Positions 8,791 to 17,247 of a stretch of 64,000 nucleotides of DNA are shown here, one piece after another. The stretch's first letter is position 1; each line of letters begins with the position of its first letter. The notes beneath the pieces were generated by a model. The model was given only the letters and a program-made list of their open reading frames with translations, did no database searches and was not told where the DNA came from. Made by a program: the position numbers and the translations under genes. Source of the stretch: Frankia sp. AgB32 (GTDB lineage Bacteria; Actinomycetota; Actinomycetes; Frankiales; Frankiaceae); contig NZ_JALKFX010000015.1 of assembly GCF_023243045.1 (NCBI RefSeq), forward strand, positions 1 to 64,000, read 5' to 3'.

Positions 8791-9186
8791 GTGAAGGGCT
8801 TCAAGCAGTTCCTCATGCGGGGGAACGTGGTCGATCTGGCCGTGGCCGTGGTCGTCGGCACCGCGTTCACGGCAGTGGTCACGTCGCTCGTGAACAACAT
8901 CTTCACGCCGCTGATCGCCGCGATCTTCGGAAAGCCGGACTTCTCCGCGCTGACATTCAAGATCAATGGAAGCGTCTTCCGTTACGGCGCGTTCATCAAC
9001 AGCCTGATCGCGTTCGTCTCCGTGGCCACGGTGATCTACTTCGTCGTCGTGCTCCCGCTGAAGACCCTCAACGACCGGCGCGCACGGGGCCAGGTGCCGC
9101 CCGAGGAGGAACCGGTGCTGACGGACGAGGCCCGCCTGCTCATCGAGATTCGTGATCTACTGGCAGGGCAACGGTCCGGCTCCTGA
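8791..9186 (+). CDS. mscL: Large-conductance mechanosensitive channel MscL
   Basis: 131 residues, the normal family size. It begins M-K-G-F-K-Q-F-L-M-R-G-N-V-V-D-L-A-V-A-V-V-V-G-T-A-F, the N-terminal amphipathic helix and pore-lining TM1. The periplasmic loop holds F-R-Y-G-A-F-I-N-S-L-I-A-F before TM2, and the charged C-terminal bundle starts at L-N-D-R-R-A-R-G. Homopentameric emergency valve opened by hypo-osmotic membrane tension. GTG start at 8791, preceded by an A/G-rich Shine-Dalgarno (AAGGGGGGG). A strong hairpin follows the stop. Confidence 0.97.
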   Translation: MKGFKQFLMRGNVVDLAVAVVVGTAFTAVVTSLVNNIFTPLIAAIFGKPDFSALTFKINGSVFRYGAFINSLIAFVSVATVIYFVVVLPLKTLNDRRARGQVPPEEEPVLTDEARLLIEIRDLLAGQRSGS

Positions 9187-9206
9187 CCGGCCGACCCCGG
9201 AACGAC

Positions 9207-9244
9207 CGTTCGGCTGAGTGGGCGCGGGTCCACTCAGCCGAACG
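9207..9244 (+). terminator. Hairpin terminator after mscL
   Basis: A perfect 15-bp stem (9207-9221 with 9230-9244) around an 8-base loop, 20 bases after the mscL stop. No U-tract follows, which is common for actinobacterial terminators. Confidence 0.8.
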
Positions 9245-9293
9245 TTGGTTGGCATTCAGGAATCGCTCAGGCTAGCAAGGGAAAGTGCCTACC

Positions 9294-10934
9294 ATGACAC
9301 CGCGTCCACCCTTCAGCGACAGCGCCGATGACGCCCCGCTGGGTGGCGGCCGGGAGGGGTCCGGCGCCGGGCACGACTCGCCGTCCCCCTGGGCCCCACC
9401 CACCGACAGCGCGTTCGGGTCCAGGGCCGAACAGTCCCCGCCGGGCGGCCCCGTCAGTCCTCAGTCCGATCGGCCCGCCGGGTCGCCGCTCGCCGGCCCG
9501 CCAGCGCCCTACGGCGGATCGCAGCCGGGCCATCCACCGACCCGCCCGACGCCCCAGCCCCCGTACGGCACCGGCCCGAGCGGCCCGGGCCAGCCCAGCC
9601 CATGGGGAGGCCCGTCCGGCCCGGGGGTCTCCCCTCCCGGCGCGGGTGGTCCCGGCGGTATCGGCCCCTCCTATGGACCCCCGACCGGGGCGCAGCCGTG
9701 GCCCGGTCGGTGGAACACCCCCGACGGTGGCCTCCCACCGACCGGCCACGAGGCCCTCAGCGGCGCACGGTCCCCGGCCGGCGGCGGCACGGTGGCCCTG
9801 CGGCGGCGGCGGGTGGCGGCCGCCGGGCTGGCGATCGCCCTGGTGTCGGCCGGAATCGGCGGTGGAGTGGGTGCTCTCGTCGCCGGTGGCGACAACGGCA
9901 GCACGGTGGTGACCACCGCCGGCCTGGAACGCACCACCTCCACCGCGGGCGGAACCTCGCCGGCGGCGGCCGACACCGTGTCGGCGGCGGCGAAGAAGAT
10001 CCTACCGAGCGTGGTGACCATCTCCGAGGAGTCCAGCAGCGAGTCCGGCACCGGCTCCGGGATGATCATTCGGTCGGACGGACACATCCTGACCAACAAC
10101 CACGTCGTCTCCGGCGCCTCGGGCGGCGGTTCGCTGACCGTCACCCTCCAGGACGGCCGCACCTTCGACGCGCAGGTCGTCGGGACAGACCCGAGCTCCG
10201 ACCTGGCCGTCGTCAAGATCAACGCGTCCGGACTGACGGCGGCGACGTTCGGCAACTCCGACTCGCTGAACATCGGTGAACTGGTGGTCGCGGTCGGCAG
10301 CCCGCTCGGCCTGAACGGCACGGTGACCTCCGGCATCGTCAGCGCGCTGCACCGTCCGGTGCGCACCGGCGACGCGACCGTCCAGGACCAGCAGAACACC
10401 GTCCTCGACGCGATCCAGACCGACGCGCCGATCAACCCCGGCAACTCCGGCGGCCCGCTGGTCAACAGCCGCGGCGAGATCATCGGAGTGAACAGCGCGA
10501 TCGCGACGGTCGGCGGTGGCGGTAGCAGCCCGTTCGGCGGCACCCAGCAGTCCGGCAACATCGGCGTTGGCTTCGCGATCCCCGGGGACTACGCCGAGTC
10601 GGTCGCGACCCAGCTGATCACCTCCGGCAAGGCCACCCATCCCTACCTGGGCGTCTCCGCGTCAACCGCCAACGAGAACGCCCGCTCGACGGCGTCCAGC
10701 GGCACCGGCGCGCAGATTCGCTCCATGGTCTCCGGCGGGCCCGCGGAGAGCGCCGGCCTGCGCGCCGGCGATGTGATCACGAAGTTGGGGGATCGCGCCG
10801 TCAACGACGTCGACTCCCTGATCGCCGCGGTGCGCTCGCACGCCATCGGAGACGAGGTCGAGGTGACGTACACCCGCAACGGCCAGACCAGCACCGTGAA
10901 GGCCAGGCTCGCCCTGCAACCGCCGACGTCCTGA
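9294..10934 (+). CDS. HtrA/DegP-type membrane-anchored serine protease with PDZ domain
   Basis: Envelope quality-control protease. Residues 1-165 are a Pro/Gly-rich cytoplasmic tail. One TM helix (about 172-195, A-A-A-G-L-A-I-A-L-V-S-A-G-I-G-G-G) is followed by a trypsin-like domain. The triad is visible: His270 in T-N-N-H-V-V, Asp303 in S-S-D-L-A-V-V-K, and Ser385 in N-P-G-N-S-G-G-P-L. A C-terminal PDZ domain (about 445-546) contains G-P-A-E-S-A-G-L-R-A-G-D-V-I. ATG 9294 is preferred over GTG 9285 because AAGGGA is 11 bases upstream of the former and only about 2 from the latter. Monocistronic. Confidence 0.95.
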   Translation: MTPRPPFSDSADDAPLGGGREGSGAGHDSPSPWAPPTDSAFGSRAEQSPPGGPVSPQSDRPAGSPLAGPPAPYGGSQPGHPPTRPTPQPPYGTGPSGPGQPSPWGGPSGPGVSPPGAGGPGGIGPSYGPPTGAQPWPGRWNTPDGGLPPTGHEALSGARSPAGGGTVALRRRRVAAAGLAIALVSAGIGGGVGALVAGGDNGSTVVTTAGLERTTSTAGGTSPAAADTVSAAAKKILPSVVTISEESSSESGTGSGMIIRSDGHILTNNHVVSGASGGGSLTVTLQDGRTFDAQVVGTDPSSDLAVVKINASGLTAATFGNSDSLNIGELVVAVGSPLGLNGTVTSGIVSALHRPVRTGDATVQDQQNTVLDAIQTDAPINPGNSGGPLVNSRGEIIGVNSAIATVGGGGSSPFGGTQQSGNIGVGFAIPGDYAESVATQLITSGKATHPYLGVSASTANENARSTASSGTGAQIRSMVSGGPAESAGLRAGDVITKLGDRAVNDVDSLIAAVRSHAIGDEVEVTYTRNGQTSTVKARLALQPPTS

Positions 10935-11342
10935 TCGGCGGCCGTCGTACCGGATTCGCCGCCGACACGCCGATCGCCAGGCAATCGTGGCGCCATCCGA
11001 TGCGCAGCCACGAATAGCCGTGGTCGCGTGGAAGGCTGGTTCCGCCCGATCTGCTCCATAGTTACGCACGCGCCCGCTGACGGACTATTCATCCGCTACC
11101 CTTATGACTAGTTCGTCAGCGACACAGCACATCTGTCGATGCGCGGCGTTCCGTCACAAATCGGCCAGACAACGGCAAATGACGGATGATCCCGGCTTCA
11201 TTTCCTAGTCAAGTGACACCGGCTGTCGAATCGACGACAACAAATTCCTCACAACGTTCACCCCCTAGCGTGGACGGGCTCCTAGCATTGGCTCCACGAC
11301 CCCGATCCGGGCCCGCCGCTAGTCCTCGGGAGAAGCGAAACT
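10935..11342. other. 408-bp intergenic region, no gene seen
   Basis: No supported ORF. The half from about 11040 to 11300 is clearly AT-richer than the genes around it and probably holds the promoter of the 11343 gene. I could not fix a convincing -35/-10 pair or terminator. Confidence 0.5.
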
Positions 11343-12770
11343 ATGGACGACGACGCGGATCTCGTGGCCCGGGTTCGCCGTGGTGATCGACAGGCGTTCG
11401 ACGACCTCTACGATCTTTACGCCGACGATGTCTTCTCCATGTGTCTGCTGATCCTCGGTGATCCGACGGTCGCGCGCGCGGCCGCCGGCACGGCGTTCGC
11501 CCTGGTCGCACGCACCCGTCTCAACCCGTTGAGCAACCCGGCCGGGCTGCGTTCCTGGCTGCTCGAACTCGCCCGCGGCAGCGCCCTGGCCTGGTCGGGA
11601 TCCCCCCAGGCCCGCAGCATTCCGGTGCCGCACGGCGTGCCGCCCGAAGAGCTGCTGGTCGGTTCGGTGGCCCCGGCGCCGGCAAGCCTGCGGGTTGGCC
11701 TCGCCCGCACCTTCGATCGCGCCGCCGCCGTCGCCGAGGCCGCCGCCAGCCGGCGGGCCGCCATGTCCGCCGCCGCGACCACGCCTTCCGCCGCGCCGCC
11801 CGCGACCACGCCGGAACCGACGCCGAAGATCATCCTGGTCAAGGCAACGGCGGGCCACCCGGTTGTCCCCGGCGCCCCCGCATCCCGCGATGCCCCAGGT
11901 CACGGTTCTGCGGGTGACGAACGCCCCGACGCGCCGACGCGGGTAGCCGCCGCCGCGGTGCGTGCGCTGCCCCTGCTGCGGATGGATGCCGATGGTGGCG
12001 ACGGCCAGGTGGCCGCCGAGGACGGTCGGGTCGCCATGGTGTGGCGCGGCCGGCCGGCGCTGGCGGCCGCAGCGGCGATGATCGTGGCCGCGGCGGGGCT
12101 GACCGCGGCGATGAACTGGCCGTCCTCGGATCCTCAGCTCATGTCGGAGTCCGGAGTGGCGATCGTCCAACCGGCGCCCTCCGAGGCCGTGGCGCGGCCA
12201 TCGACCGCGCCGGCCGCCCCGAGTGGCCGTGATCTGGCCACGCAGCCCGTCGCCCCGACGGTGGCCGGTGCGTTCACCAGCCGAGCCACTGCGCCCGGCG
12301 GGCGAACGCCCAGACAACCGCGGCTCGTCGAGCCGATCGCCCGGGACGTCCGCCCGTCCGTGATCGGGAAGGCGGCCAGCGGCCCGCGGCCAACACCGCC
12401 GGTGTCGCCGACAGGCCCGACCCAGCGCGCCGTCGTGCCCTCCGGAACGCCGGCGACGACGGCGCCGGCCTCGACACCCGTCGTTCCCTCGACGTCGATC
12501 CCGCCCGTCTCGTCCGCGCCGGCCACCCAGACGCCCGGCCCGACCGCACCGGCCCCGCCGACGGTCACCGCACCGACGACCAACGTGCCCGCCCCGACCA
12601 GCAGGGCTCCGCTGCCGACGGCGCCGACGACGCACGCGGCCCCTGCCACCCGGTCGGCCACCTCGACGCAGACGACGGCTCCTGCGACGGTCGGCGGCAG
12701 CATCACTGCTCCCACCGAATCCGGCACGTCTACGGTTCCGGGCGCCCTGCTGTCCCCGCAGTTCGTCTAG
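11343..12770 (+). CDS. Sigma-70 region-2-like domain fused to a TM helix and Thr/Pro-rich exodomain
   Basis: The first 90 residues (D-A-D-L-V-A-R-V-R-R-G-D-R-Q-A-F-D-D-L-Y-D-L-Y-A onward to R-S-W-L-L-E-L-A-R) follow the ECF sigma region 2 pattern. No region 4 helix-turn-helix follows. Instead there is an Ala/Pro linker, a TM helix (about 238-258, A-L-A-A-A-A-A-M-I-V-A-A-A) and about 210 residues of Thr/Pro/Ala repeats, predicted outside the cell. Length is 475 residues. Without region 4 it probably cannot recognise a -35 element alone, so a canonical sigma role is unlikely. The ATG at 11343 begins the region 2 match. It could be a membrane-tethered regulator, but that is inference. Confidence 0.65.
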   Translation: MDDDADLVARVRRGDRQAFDDLYDLYADDVFSMCLLILGDPTVARAAAGTAFALVARTRLNPLSNPAGLRSWLLELARGSALAWSGSPQARSIPVPHGVPPEELLVGSVAPAPASLRVGLARTFDRAAAVAEAAASRRAAMSAAATTPSAAPPATTPEPTPKIILVKATAGHPVVPGAPASRDAPGHGSAGDERPDAPTRVAAAAVRALPLLRMDADGGDGQVAAEDGRVAMVWRGRPALAAAAAMIVAAAGLTAAMNWPSSDPQLMSESGVAIVQPAPSEAVARPSTAPAAPSGRDLATQPVAPTVAGAFTSRATAPGGRTPRQPRLVEPIARDVRPSVIGKAASGPRPTPPVSPTGPTQRAVVPSGTPATTAPASTPVVPSTSIPPVSSAPATQTPGPTAPAPPTVTAPTTNVPAPTSRAPLPTAPTTHAAPATRSATSTQTTAPATVGGSITAPTESGTSTVPGALLSPQFV

Positions 12771-12815
12771 CCGGTCCCGCAGGTCGTCCAGCCGGCCGCG
12801 GACCGGGCCGGGCCG

Positions 12816-14483
12816 TCAGTGGACTGTGTAGAACAGCGTCGTCACGTACTGGTCGAAGTCGTTGAGCCGTAGGGTCAGCCGCAGCTGCCACTTCCCGGCC
12901 AGCGGAAGCTGGAGCCGGTCGCTGTGGGCATGGCCGGTCTCGGCCAGGTCCAGCGGCACCTGGAACGGCCCGAGGTCGGCGCTCGGCAGGGACAACTCCG
13001 CGCTCGCCGCCACGAGTTTCTGCGGCTTGCCGGTCGGCGCCCACGCACGCACGTCGAGGGACTCCGCGCCGACCCGGGTCGGGGTGACCTTCGCCTTCAC
13101 CGTCATCGGCCCGGCGAAGGCCGTCCCGCTGAACGGCGGAGCGTAGCTGGTCCGGCCGGGAACCATGTTCACCAGGGTCGCGGTGAGCCCGAGGACCACG
13201 GCGCCGGCCGTGAGCTCGGCGACGACGCCGCGCCGCAGTCCGGCGAGCGCCGCCGGGCCCGGCGCCGCGGCGGCGACGTCGTTCTTCCGGTAGCGCCGCC
13301 GCACCCATCGTTGGGCCAGGCCGCCGACCGCGAGCATCCCCAGGAAGAACCAGGTCTTGTAGAGGAGCATCCGGCCGTAGCCGGTATCGACGACGGCCGG
13401 CAGGGAACCGATCTCCCGCCAGCTCTGGAGGAGTCCGCTCAGCACGATCGCGATCACCGCGCCGACGGCGAACCTCGACCATCGCGGCAGCACCACGGCC
13501 AGCTCGGCTGCCGATGCCTGCCGAAGGAGCAGCACGGCGATGACCGCCAGACCCCCGATCCACACGGACATGGCGAGCACATGCACCGTCAGGCTGAGGA
13601 CGGCCAGTCCGACCAGATCACCGGTGCTCCCATGACCGATCGCGGCCAGGGTCACGGCGATCGCGAGGCCGAGGGCGGCCAGCTCCCCCCGATGCCACGG
13701 GTCGGGTGCCCCGACGCGCACGGCCCTGCGCAGCAGCGGCGCGGCGAGGCAGAGCGCCAGCAGGCGGATCAGCAGCAGATGACCGAACCGGTCCTCGATC
13801 GTCGTCGACATGATCGACCAGCGGACGATCCCGCTCAGGCCGATGCCGGCGGCGTAGGGGCCCTGCAGCAGGAGCTGGGCGATCGCGGACACCGCCGTGG
13901 TCAGCCACCCCACGGCCAGCAGGCGCCCCGCGCCCCGCACCCGAAATCCCTGCGGCCAGATCAGGGTGAGGAACACGCAGGCGCCCAGCAGCAGCCCGAT
14001 TCCCGCGTAGCCCGCGAACCGCGCGGCGCCGAACAGCAGGCCCACCGTCTGCGAACCGGAGGTGTCGCCCTCGGCGTGGGCCGCCCCGGCCTGGGGCGGC
14101 CCTCCGACACCGAAGGCGAAGGCACCCGACACCGGGTGGCTGTCGGCGGAGATGACCCGCCAGCTGACGACGTAGGTCCCGGTCGGCAGGCCGGCCTTGA
14201 GCGCGACGGTTGCCTGGGACGCTTTCGCGCCCGGCCGCGCATGCCCGTCGTCCACCCGCGCGCCCGCGCCGTCGAGGACCCGAATCGAGTCGTCCGACAC
14301 TCTGATCGACTCGCTGTAGCTGAGTACCACCCGGGAGGGGGCGGCCCGCAGCGCTTCGCCGTCGACCGGCTCGGTGCCGGTCAGCAGCGCGTGCGCGGAC
14401 GCCGGTGCCACGCCCAGACCGAGGCCGATCGAGGTGGTGGCCATGGCGACGAACGCCACGACCACCACCAGGACTCTTCTCAC
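12816..14483 (-). CDS. ycnJ: CopC-CopD fusion copper protein (YcnJ-like)
   Basis: Signal peptide, then a CopC domain whose mature end starts A-S-A-H-A-L-L (N-terminal copper-ligand His) and includes S-A-D-S-H-P-V-S-G-A-F-A-F-G-V-G with a second His. About eight TM helices of a CopD domain follow (about 150-430). A 110-residue C-terminal extracytoplasmic domain carries a further H-A-H-S (V-Y near the end). 555 residues, typical of actinobacterial YcnJ proteins. Predicted role: periplasmic copper capture and transport. It follows ycnI with a 25-base gap on the same strand, so they are surely co-transcribed. The GTG at 14483 lies inside a 20-bp duplication. Confidence 0.92.
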   Translation of the reverse strand: MRRVLVVVVAFVAMATTSIGLGLGVAPASAHALLTGTEPVDGEALRAAPSRVVLSYSESIRVSDDSIRVLDGAGARVDDGHARPGAKASQATVALKAGLPTGTYVVSWRVISADSHPVSGAFAFGVGGPPQAGAAHAEGDTSGSQTVGLLFGAARFAGYAGIGLLLGACVFLTLIWPQGFRVRGAGRLLAVGWLTTAVSAIAQLLLQGPYAAGIGLSGIVRWSIMSTTIEDRFGHLLLIRLLALCLAAPLLRRAVRVGAPDPWHRGELAALGLAIAVTLAAIGHGSTGDLVGLAVLSLTVHVLAMSVWIGGLAVIAVLLLRQASAAELAVVLPRWSRFAVGAVIAIVLSGLLQSWREIGSLPAVVDTGYGRMLLYKTWFFLGMLAVGGLAQRWVRRRYRKNDVAAAAPGPAALAGLRRGVVAELTAGAVVLGLTATLVNMVPGRTSYAPPFSGTAFAGPMTVKAKVTPTRVGAESLDVRAWAPTGKPQKLVAASAELSLPSADLGPFQVPLDLAETGHAHSDRLQLPLAGKWQLRLTLRLNDFDQYVTTLFYTVH

Positions 14484-14520
14484 GATGCCTATGCCCGTCT
14501 CACGATGCCTATGCCCGCCG
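14481..14520 (-). repeat. 20-bp tandem duplication at the ycnI/ycnJ junction
   Basis: Two near-identical 20-bp copies (14481-14500 and 14501-14520, differing at one position near the end) span the end of ycnI and the start of ycnJ. The duplicated GTG in the upstream copy is followed quickly by TAG, so only the proximal GTG can start ycnJ. Confidence 0.8.
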
Positions 14521-15240
14521 TCGCGTCCGGGTCAGCCCGAACCCACCGACGAGCAGGCCCAGCGCTCCGACGACGATGCCGACGGTGCCCAGGGTGCGGG
14601 CCGTTCCGTCGTCACTGTCCGACTTCGCCGCGGCCTGCGGCGCGCCAGCGGTCGCGGGCGTGGATCCCGCGGTGGACGCCGGGACGGCGCCGGCCGTTGC
14701 CGCGCTCAGCGTGACCGTGGGCGCCGGGTGTTCGGGCTCGGCGGCACCAGCCTGCGGAACATCGACCCACCGGACCACGTCTCCGTTGGAGTAGTTCTGC
14801 AGCGTCTTGAAGGTGATGGCGTCAGCCTGCTCGGGCAGCGGCCCGGCGGAGACGGTGAACGTGTCGAACTCACCGGGTTTGATGCCCGGGCTGCCCGGGT
14901 CCGCCGTCCAGGTGATTCTGGTGACCACCTCGTCCACCGCACCGTCATCCGTGGTCAGTGGCTTCGACGGCTTCGCCTTGGTGACCTTGTACGTCCAGCC
15001 CGCCTTGGGCTGGACCGACACCGAGGCAATCGGATTGTCCACCGGAAGCTGAACGTCGAGGCCGGTGGTCGAGGCGTTGTCCTCCTCGGTCGGCACCTTG
15101 AACATCAGCGTGGCATAGCTGCCCGCGGCAGCCGTCGACGGCTGCACGGTGACATGCGCCGAAGCCGGCAGAACAGTTGCCACCACGGTGACCCCCGTGG
15201 CTGCCGCCAGAATCCCGGCGCGCAGAAACACCCGAGCCAT
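14509..15240 (-). CDS. ycnI: YcnI-family (DUF1775) copper-binding membrane-anchored protein
   Basis: Signal peptide ending P-A-S-A followed by H-V-T-V-Q-P, so cleavage exposes an N-terminal His, the known copper ligand of YcnI proteins. The body (about 30-165) carries the DUF1775 features: L-D-V-Q-L-P, G-W-T-Y, I-T-W-T-A-D and G-E-F-D-T-F-T-V-S-A-G-P-L-P. An Ala/Thr linker, a C-terminal TM helix and a T-R-T-R-R-R-A tail anchor it. 243 residues. The Shine-Dalgarno GAGGGGA precedes the ATG by five bases. Middle gene of a putative copper operon with the membrane protein upstream and ycnJ downstream. Confidence 0.93.
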   Translation of the reverse strand: MARVFLRAGILAAATGVTVVATVLPASAHVTVQPSTAAAGSYATLMFKVPTEEDNASTTGLDVQLPVDNPIASVSVQPKAGWTYKVTKAKPSKPLTTDDGAVDEVVTRITWTADPGSPGIKPGEFDTFTVSAGPLPEQADAITFKTLQNYSNGDVVRWVDVPQAGAAEPEHPAPTVTLSAATAGAVPASTAGSTPATAGAPQAAAKSDSDDGTARTLGTVGIVVGALGLLVGGFGLTRTRRRA

Positions 15241-15351
15241 GTAGATCCCCTCGCAATTTTCGAGATCAGAATTCCCGCGATCAGAACTTTCGATCCGCGG
15301 AACCTGAAAATGGCGCTGACCAGTGCACCGGAGGGGGTTGGCGGACGAGCG

Positions 15352-15960
15352 TCAGTGCGCCACGCAGGGGCTACCGCAAGCCACCGCCCGACCGATCTCC
15401 GGTGAGACCGGTGGTGGGCCACGGCGGCGGGCCGAGCGCCCGATCGGCCGCGTGTGCGCGCGCGGCGGACGGCGCCCCGACTCGACCCGGAACGCGGACG
15501 GCGCCACGGGAACGGACCACTCGGTTACCGGAAGAAACAACCGGACGAGGATCGTCATGGGCTGCAGCCGGACTACGGACCACAGGAGACGTTCGGCCCG
15601 TCGCAGCGAGAGCGCCACGGCCACGGCCGCCACGGCGTGGGCAACCAACGTCGGACGGTCCACCGCGCACCGAAAACACGCCATGTGCGCGTGCGGCTCC
15701 GCCAGCAGAAAGGTCACATGGAGCGTGAACTGCGCCGCGACGACCGCGCTCAGCACGGCCGCCAGCCCGCGCTCACGCCCGCCCAGACCGAACGCGAGCC
15801 GGGCGAGCAGAAGGAAGGAAACCGCCGTGACGCACAGCCCCGGACTGGCCGCCCCGCCCGCGACATGCGCGACCACAGCCAGGCAGACGGACGAGGCGGA
15901 GAAGGTGGCAGCTCGCCCGAGGCGAGCCGTGCCTCCGTTCACCGACCAGTCCGTGCCCAC
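15352..15960 (-). CDS. Integral membrane protein of the copper operon, unknown function
   Basis: About 202 residues with roughly four or five hydrophobic helices in the first 150 (for example G-L-C-V-T-A-V-S-F-L-L-L-A-R). An interhelical segment reads E-P-H-A-H-M-A-C-F-R-C-A, a His/Met/Cys cluster suited to binding soft metals. The tail is Arg-rich. It lies 111 bases upstream of ycnI on the same strand, so a copper role is plausible but inferred. The start is uncertain: GTG 15960 is used, GTG 15942 is an alternative, and neither has a strong ribosome-binding site. Confidence 0.6.
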   Translation of the reverse strand: MGTDWSVNGGTARLGRAATFSASSVCLAVVAHVAGGAASPGLCVTAVSFLLLARLAFGLGGRERGLAAVLSAVVAAQFTLHVTFLLAEPHAHMACFRCAVDRPTLVAHAVAAVAVALSLRRAERLLWSVVRLQPMTILVRLFLPVTEWSVPVAPSAFRVESGRRPPRAHTRPIGRSARRRGPPPVSPEIGRAVACGSPCVAH

Positions 15961-16150
15961 GGGCGCAAGCTTGCCACGCCAGGTCGGGAGACCGCCACAA
16001 CCTCCACGCACAGTCGGCAATCCGTCAGCCGACCCCATCGACCGGTACGACAGCGAACAGGGGCCAGTATCGGACGAGCGACCGTCCTGCACGGGTAGCG
16101 TCGGCATCCACCGACCTCGGTGCCCAGAGCCGAAGAAGGGCTGACTCACT

Positions 16151-16795
16151 GTGCGCGTTGTCATCGCCGAGGACTCGGTACTGTTGCGGGAAGGCCTGCG
16201 CCGCCTTCTCACCGACGCCGGCTGCGAGGTCGTCGCCTCCGTCGGGGACGGAGCCACCTTCGTCGATGCCGTGCTGGAACACCGCCCGGATGTCTCCGTC
16301 GTGGACGTCCGCATGCCGCCCTCCCATCGGGACGAGGGTCTGCGGGCCGCCATCCGGGCCCGTTCCGAGGTCACCGGATCTCCCGTTCTGGTCCTCAGCC
16401 AGTATGTCGAGAAGCAGTACGCGGCCGAACTTCTCGCCGATGGCGCCGGCGCGGTCGGATATCTCCTGAAGGATCGCGTCGCCGACGTGCGGGAGTTCAT
16501 CGATGCGGTTCGTCGAGTCGCCGCCGGCGGCACCGTCATGGATCCGGAGGTGGTCGCGCAGCTACTCGTCCGGAATCGACGAGACGATCCGATGGCCACC
16601 CTGACCCCGCGGGAACGCGAAGTTCTCACCCTCATGGCGGAGGGACGCTCGAACACCGCGATCGCGGCCCACCTGGTCGTGAGCAGCGGGGCGGTGGAGA
16701 AGCACATCTCCAACGTTTTCAACAAGCTCTGCCTGGAACCAAGCACGACCGATCACCGTCGAGTCCTGGCCGTGCTGGCCTATCTGCGTAGCTGA
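16151..16795 (+). CDS. NarL/LuxR-family response regulator (orphan)
   Basis: N-terminal receiver domain (M-R-V-V-I-A-E-D-S-V-L-L-R-E-G-L) with acidic pocket E-D, phospho-acceptor Asp52 in V-V-D-V-R-M-P-P and the conserved Lys in Y-L-L-K-D-R. A C-terminal LuxR helix-turn-helix starts T-P-R-E-R-E-V-L-T-L-M-A-E-G and includes V-E-K-H-I-S-N-V-F. 214 residues, normal length. GTG start at 16151. No histidine kinase is adjacent on either side, so its partner must be elsewhere. The P-P-S-H-R-D-E-G-L loop after the Asp is characteristic of the actinobacterial two-component regulators paired with multi-sensor kinases. Confidence 0.93.
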   Translation: MRVVIAEDSVLLREGLRRLLTDAGCEVVASVGDGATFVDAVLEHRPDVSVVDVRMPPSHRDEGLRAAIRARSEVTGSPVLVLSQYVEKQYAAELLADGAGAVGYLLKDRVADVREFIDAVRRVAAGGTVMDPEVVAQLLVRNRRDDPMATLTPREREVLTLMAEGRSNTAIAAHLVVSSGAVEKHISNVFNKLCLEPSTTDHRRVLAVLAYLRS

Positions 16796-16890
16796 CGCCG
16801 CCTGCGGCGGTGGTGCGGGACACGCTGATCAGGCGGGACACAGGGGCGGATGCACGCAGCACGGCGGGATCCCCGTAGGCTCCCGTTTCT

Positions 16891-17247
16891 GTGAGCCCCA
16901 TTCTCGCGACCGGACGAGCTGGGAACCTGATCAGGTCACTTCTGATCATCCTTGCACTCGTCCTGGGGATGCGTACGGCTTACCTTCTGTGGTTCTTCCA
17001 TACCCCGGCCTGGACCTCACGGCCGCACGAGATTCGGTACTGCAGCACCTGGTACGAGCGAGTCCGTCAGCCCGAGATCACCTCCGGCGAGGCGGTGAAG
17101 ACAGCCGGTGGACAGCTCAAAACAGTCCGGCGGTCACCCGTCTTCAGGCCGATCACGGCCTACCGGCCGACGTCCACCTGCCCGCGATATCTCTTCGCGA
17201 AGGTGGGGAAGGACGCCTACGTGACCTACCTGGAGACGGAGGACTGA
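16891..17247 (+). CDS. Small single-TM protein, unknown function
   Basis: 118 residues: a short N-terminus, one TM helix (about 13-34, L-I-R-S-L-L-I-I-L-A-L-V-L-G-M) and an 80-residue extracytoplasmic part with two Cys (Y-C-S-T-W-Y and S-T-C-P-R-Y) that could form a disulfide. I do not recognise a family. GTG start at 16891; the ribosome-binding site is unclear. Its 3' end overlaps the convergent gene at 17226 by 22 bases. Codon use is typical for the window, supporting a real gene. Confidence 0.6.
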   Translation: MSPILATGRAGNLIRSLLIILALVLGMRTAYLLWFFHTPAWTSRPHEIRYCSTWYERVRQPEITSGEAVKTAGGQLKTVRRSPVFRPITAYRPTSTCPRYLFAKVGKDAYVTYLETED

